A model generated the notes under the pieces. That model was given only the letters and a program-made list of their open reading frames with translations, ran no database searches and had not been told where the DNA came from. From Tetmemena sp. SeJ-2015 (taxonomy: Eukaryota > Ciliophora > Spirotrichea > Sporadotrichida > Oxytrichidae), in assembly GCA_027382625.1 (NCBI GenBank), contig JAJKFJ010020851.1, positions 89,627 through 153,626 on the forward strand: DNA of 64,000 bases. The letters run 5' to 3'. Of the stretch, positions 62,806 through 64,000 are shown one piece after another. The position numbers were made by a program, and so were the translations under genes. Position 1 is the stretch's first letter; every line of letters begins with the position of its first letter.

Positions 62806-63580
62806 TCAAGAATTGGTAGAAGCAGTAGCCTCAAACAAAGTCCATGACACCTTGGGTGAAGATCACAATCAGATAAGTTGGAATTGCCTCCTTGTTAAAA
62901 AGCTACATAAGTGATTTAGCAGAGCCTGCCATCATAAGTTCATCTAACTCCTGTAAATCCTTTTGCTTTGCGTCCTTCAACCAGTTTCAAAACTGCTGAT
63001 GCCCTATGATTCGTAATAGGTTGGGTTTGCCTTCAGCACTTCGTGATTCACATATGCAAACAGTTCAGTAATCCTTTTGAAAGAGGTGAGCTAATGGAGA
63101 CTTTGATAATAAAAACTGCTTTCTTGAAATAGAAAAATCTGCATCGATGGATATAACCAACTTACAAGCGATTTGTGTCTCTTTCTCTTTTAACGGGACT
63201 CATGGTGCTTGTAATTACTAAAACCTTTGAGAATCCATTAGTTTTCACGAACTGCTTCAATTCTTTTCCGAAAGCTCTTTGCAGCTGCCAAAGACTCATA
63301 ATCTAATGACTAGAGCGGTGATCTTCTTCTCAACTGAGTAGTAAACTTCTGCTTGGAGAGTGAGTTTGACCTCTCCTTCTGTCAATGAGAACCCATCATT
63401 AGAGAGACCTGGGGCGATGTAATCACTCTTGTAGTATCCAAGCTTCACAAGGCCTTCGTTGAGGATAAATAAGTAAAGACCGATAGAGGGACTCATACCC
63501 GCTGCTACACATGGAATAACAAAGGTGGAGCCTGCAAGGTTAGGGAGAGGTGTTTGAGTTCCGAATGGTTGAACGATCAT
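62806..63580 (-). CDS. PSMG2: proteasome assembly chaperone 2
   Basis: PSMG2 (PAC2) pairs with PSMG1 to assemble the 20S proteasome alpha ring. The start at 63580 gives MIVQPFGTQTPLPNLAGSTF, then IPCVAAGMSPSIGLYLF, KLGYYKSDYIAPGLSNDGF and LTLQAEVYYSVEKKITALVI. These match the family's LAG..L..P..SVGNV, KIGY, D...P..G and L...AEVY...KLVALQ pattern. Next comes ELKQFVKTNGFSKVLVITST. An intron of about 92 nt (63074-63165, GTAAGT..AAAG) leads to ITELFAYVNHEVLKANPTYY. Then a glycine-containing AGSAKSLMQLF segment precedes the C-terminus, which ends at TGA 62806-62808. Two frame breaks near 63265-63300 and one T-run near 62830 look like single-base consensus errors. The last human-type residues after the domain are missing. 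Confidence 0.8.
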
Positions 63581-63643
63581 CTTATTTTTCTATTTGTGTA
63601 AGCTGCAATAAATATTTGGTTAAATTTTATAAATTAAAGTAAA
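63581..63643. promoter_or_regulatory. 63-bp divergent intergenic/promoter region
   Basis: Only 63 bp separate the PSMG2 start (minus) from the next ATG (plus, 63644). It is AT-rich with no obvious TATA box or other motif. It must hold both 5' untranslated regions and any core promoters, so a shared bidirectional promoter is likely. Confidence 0.4.
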
Positions 63644-64000
63644 ATGCTTAAGTACTCTTTGCGCGAATGGTCCTTGCCTCTTATTGGTTTTAACTTTAAC
63701 TCTCCAATCAAACTTATGCTCATTATTCAGGATCATGCTTACTATAAGCATGTGTGTATTTATTTGTCCTGTGGGATCCAGAGATCAACATTGAGAAAGA
63801 GAAGAGCAAGAGCTTGATGATTCTGGGAACGATAGTCCCCTAGGCAGAAATCTTTTTGAAAGGCGGCAATTCCGAGGACTTGAGGAAAAAGCAACTTCAC
63901 ATCAAAAGGTTTGATCTAAAGAACAAAAACAATCAGCATCTTCTAGTAAGCTAGCTTTCATATCAAATGAAGGGTGGAGTGTTTTAAATTTAAAGTGAAT
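63644..64000 (+). CDS. hypothetical protein, 3' truncated by window edge
   Basis: The ATG at 63644 reads MLKYSLREWSLPLIGFNFNS and LMLIIQDHAYYKHVCIYL. After a probable small intron or indel near 63770 a second frame continues EINIEKEKSKSLMILGTIVP and LKGGNSEDLRKKQLHIKRFD toward the edge. The family is not recognised. The start is supported by the compact divergent arrangement with PSMG2. Confidence 0.4.

Noticed and set aside
1..64000. CRISPR arrays, operons, ribosome binding sites and prokaryotic terminators.
   Set aside because: No regularly spaced repeats or Shine-Dalgarno-spaced gene series occur; gene structure and homologues are eukaryotic.

Overview
Organism and genetic code. This is AT-rich eukaryotic nuclear DNA from a protist that reads all three standard stop codons as amino acids: UAA and UAG as glutamine, and UGA as tryptophan inside genes. 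Three things show it. A poly-Gln tract at 9797-9844 mixes CAA, CAG, TAG and TAA. A dynein-2 heavy chain C-terminus (57170-58450, minus) has TAG at conserved Gln and TGA at conserved Trp positions. Several intact reading frames become sensible only under this code. Those frames end at UGA, so the best fit is the karyorelict ciliate code (NCBI table 27, as in Loxodes and relatives). Condylostoma's code 28 is the alternative. With the standard code only meaningless 60-150 aa fragments appear.

Gene style. Genes are short, with small GT..AG introns (22, 50, 64 and about 92 nt examples) and no bacterial features. A few frames break at homopolymers, which I take as consensus indels rather than biology. 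Since almost no codon terminates, every frame looks open. Gene calls therefore rest on composition, exon phase, splice sites and, in a few cases, homology, and many boundaries are approximate.

Layout. 0.5-8.3 kb: plus-strand hypothetical genes, one rich in membrane helices. 9.6-10.3 kb: poly-Q protein. 11.4-11.75 kb: transposase-like DES motif. 14.3-20.4 kb: plus-strand hypothetical and membrane-protein exons. 21.3-23.2 kb: two convergent genes. 26.16-26.67 kb: a GC-rich island ending in T-runs. 27.17-28.13 kb: a clean two-exon gene for a ubiquitin-like-fold/membrane protein. 30.42-31.64 kb: homopolymer-ridden, corrupt-looking sequence. 33-48 kb: scattered coding blocks on both strands, plus a GC-rich inverted repeat at 36.76-37.0 kb. 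54.7-64 kb: a denser region holding a coiled-coil-like minus gene, dynein-2 heavy chain C-terminus, a second corrupt stretch, a nucleolar-protein-like gene, a 739-bp fold-back repeat, an intronless plus gene, PSMG2, and a partial gene at the right edge.

Functional picture. Recognisable products are housekeeping: retrograde ciliary transport (dynein-2) and proteasome assembly (PSMG2). No gene cluster suggests a pathway or defence system. The most unusual feature is the code with its position-dependent UGA meaning.
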